A stretch of DNA of 13,444 nucleotides from DASQUP01 sp035641235 (GTDB taxonomy: Bacteria > Actinomycetota > CADDZG01 > WHSQ01), in contig DASQUP010000050.1 of NCBI GenBank assembly GCA_035641235.1, positions 1-13,444 on the forward strand, read 5' to 3'. Below, piece by piece: positions 12,672-13,444 of this stretch. Made by a program: the position numbers and the translations under genes. Position 1 is the first letter of the stretch; the number at the start of each line of letters is the position of its first letter. Below the pieces are notes generated by a model, which ran no database searches, was not told the DNA's origin, and worked only from the letters and a program-made list of their open reading frames with translations.

Positions 12672-13444
12672 ACGATCCGAATCTCAACGACCTCTTACGG
12701 CTTCCCGTGTATGGCCCGGGCGCTTCGTTCACCGAAGTGCTCAAGGCACAGTCACCCGACATGACGTCCAAGATCGACAGCCCGGTACACGCGCCCGAAG
12801 GGACGACCGTCCTCGCCCTCCGCTACGCCGACGGCGTCATCGTCGCGGGAGACCGGCGCGCCACGGAGGGCTTTCAGATCGCCCATCGCTCTATCGAAAA
12901 GGTCTTTGCTGCGGACGACCATTCGGCCGTCGCTATAGCCGGCGCCGCAGGCCCGGCGGTGGAGATGGTGCGCTTGTTCCAAACGGAGCTGGAGCACTAC
13001 GAGAAAGTCGAGGGCGAGCGCCTGAGTCTCGAGGGGAAAGCGAACAAGCTCTCGCAGATGATCCGGGCGAACCTTCCGGCAGCTATGCAGGGCCTTGTTG
13101 TGGTGCCGATATTCGCAGGCTTCGACACCGCGAGGAACGTCGGCCGCATCTTCAAATACGACGTCACCGGCGGGCGCTACGAAGAGGACGACTACCACGC
13201 AACGGGTTCGGGGGGCAAAGACGCTCGCTCCTCTCTCAAGAAGCGTTACAGCGACGGTCTGCAGAGCGACGACGCCATCAAGATCGCGATCGAGGCGCTG
13301 TTCGACGCAGCCGACGAAGACGTAGGCACGGGCGGCCCGGATCTGATGCGCGGGATCTTTCCAACGGTCGTCGCGATCTCCATGGAGGGGATGGTCGAGA
13401 TATCCGAGGACGATACGCGCGAACTCTTCGAGAGCCTCATATCC
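12668..13444 (+). CDS. prcB: PrcB, 20S proteasome beta subunit (3' end outside window)
   Basis: The frame opened by the ATG at 12668 stays open for 259 codons to the window edge. Residues 1-45 are a propeptide (MNDPNLNDLLRLPVYG onward). Processing between Gly45 and Thr46 (APEG/TTVLALRYADG) would expose the catalytic Thr46 (mature Thr1). The expected partners are in place: Asp62 (mature Asp17) in AGDRRAT and Lys78 (mature Lys33) in IEKVF. Downstream blocks match actinobacterial PrcB: AVAIAGAAGPAVEMVRLFQT, LEHYEKVEGERLSLEGKANK, ANLPAAMQGL, and DAADEDVGTGGPDLMRGIFP. PrcB forms the peptide-cleaving inner rings with PrcA, probably encoded just downstream. A purine-rich AAGGA lies eight bases before the start, and the ATG overlaps the stop of the second nuclease gene. 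Confidence 0.95.
   Translation, partial: MNDPNLNDLLRLPVYGPGASFTEVLKAQSPDMTSKIDSPVHAPEGTTVLALRYADGVIVAGDRRATEGFQIAHRSIEKVFAADDHSAVAIAGAAGPAVEMVRLFQTELEHYEKVEGERLSLEGKANKLSQMIRANLPAAMQGLVVVPIFAGFDTARNVGRIFKYDVTGGRYEEDDYHATGSGGKDARSSLKKRYSDGLQSDDAIKIAIEALFDAADEDVGTGGPDLMRGIFPTVVAISMEGMVEISEDDTRELFESLIS

Overview
The window looks like chromosomal DNA from a high-GC member of the Actinomycetota. It carries a Pup-proteasome locus in the order trmI - mpa/arc - dop - pup - (two inserted genes) - prcB. Without the insert this is the actinobacterial order known from Mycobacterium. The Pup protein ends in Gly-Gly-Gln and the ATPase ends in Gln-Tyr-Leu, both expected in this phylum. A luciferase-like flavin/F420-type oxidoreductase and an MpaB-type heme oxygenase also fit. 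The species cannot be named from the sequence. Several genes seem to be leaderless, with a TANNNT box 6-7 bases before the start codon, which is common in Actinomycetota.

Left part, minus strand (1-3900): reading from 3900 down, a HIT-family nucleotide hydrolase, an alpha/beta hydrolase coupled to it by a 4-base overlap, a luciferase-like monooxygenase, an MpaB/DUF2236 oxygenase, an unknown 110-residue protein, a doubtful 62-residue protein and the first 95 codons of a haloacid-dehalogenase-like protein cut by the window edge. This looks like ordinary metabolic or accessory gene content.

Middle, plus strand (3968-5854): two small proteins of unknown function and a membrane-anchored HtrA-type serine protease with one PDZ domain.

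Right part, plus strand (5890-13444): a tRNA-modification and proteasome supercluster. A ubiquitin-like sulfur carrier (TtuB/ThiS/MoaD type) overlaps a TtuA-type tRNA thiolase, which overlaps TrmI (tRNA m1A58 methyltransferase). TtuA and TrmI act on neighbouring positions of the tRNA T-loop (54 and 58). Next come the proteasomal ATPase Mpa/ARC, the Pup deamidase Dop, Pup itself and the proteasome beta subunit PrcB, which runs off the right edge. Dop converts the terminal Gln of Pup to Glu, Mpa recruits and unfolds pupylated proteins, and PrcB carries the catalytic threonine.

The most unusual feature is between pup and prcB: two tandem, diverged genes for small zinc-binding nucleases of the recombination endonuclease VII (HNH/His-Me) family, joined to each other and to prcB by ATGA stop/start overlaps. 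Also notable are the ubiquitin-like carrier that ends Gly-Gly-Ala-Ala, whose Gly-Gly codons double as the ribosome binding site of the next gene, and a broken nucleoside-deaminase remnant on the opposite strand between dop and pup.
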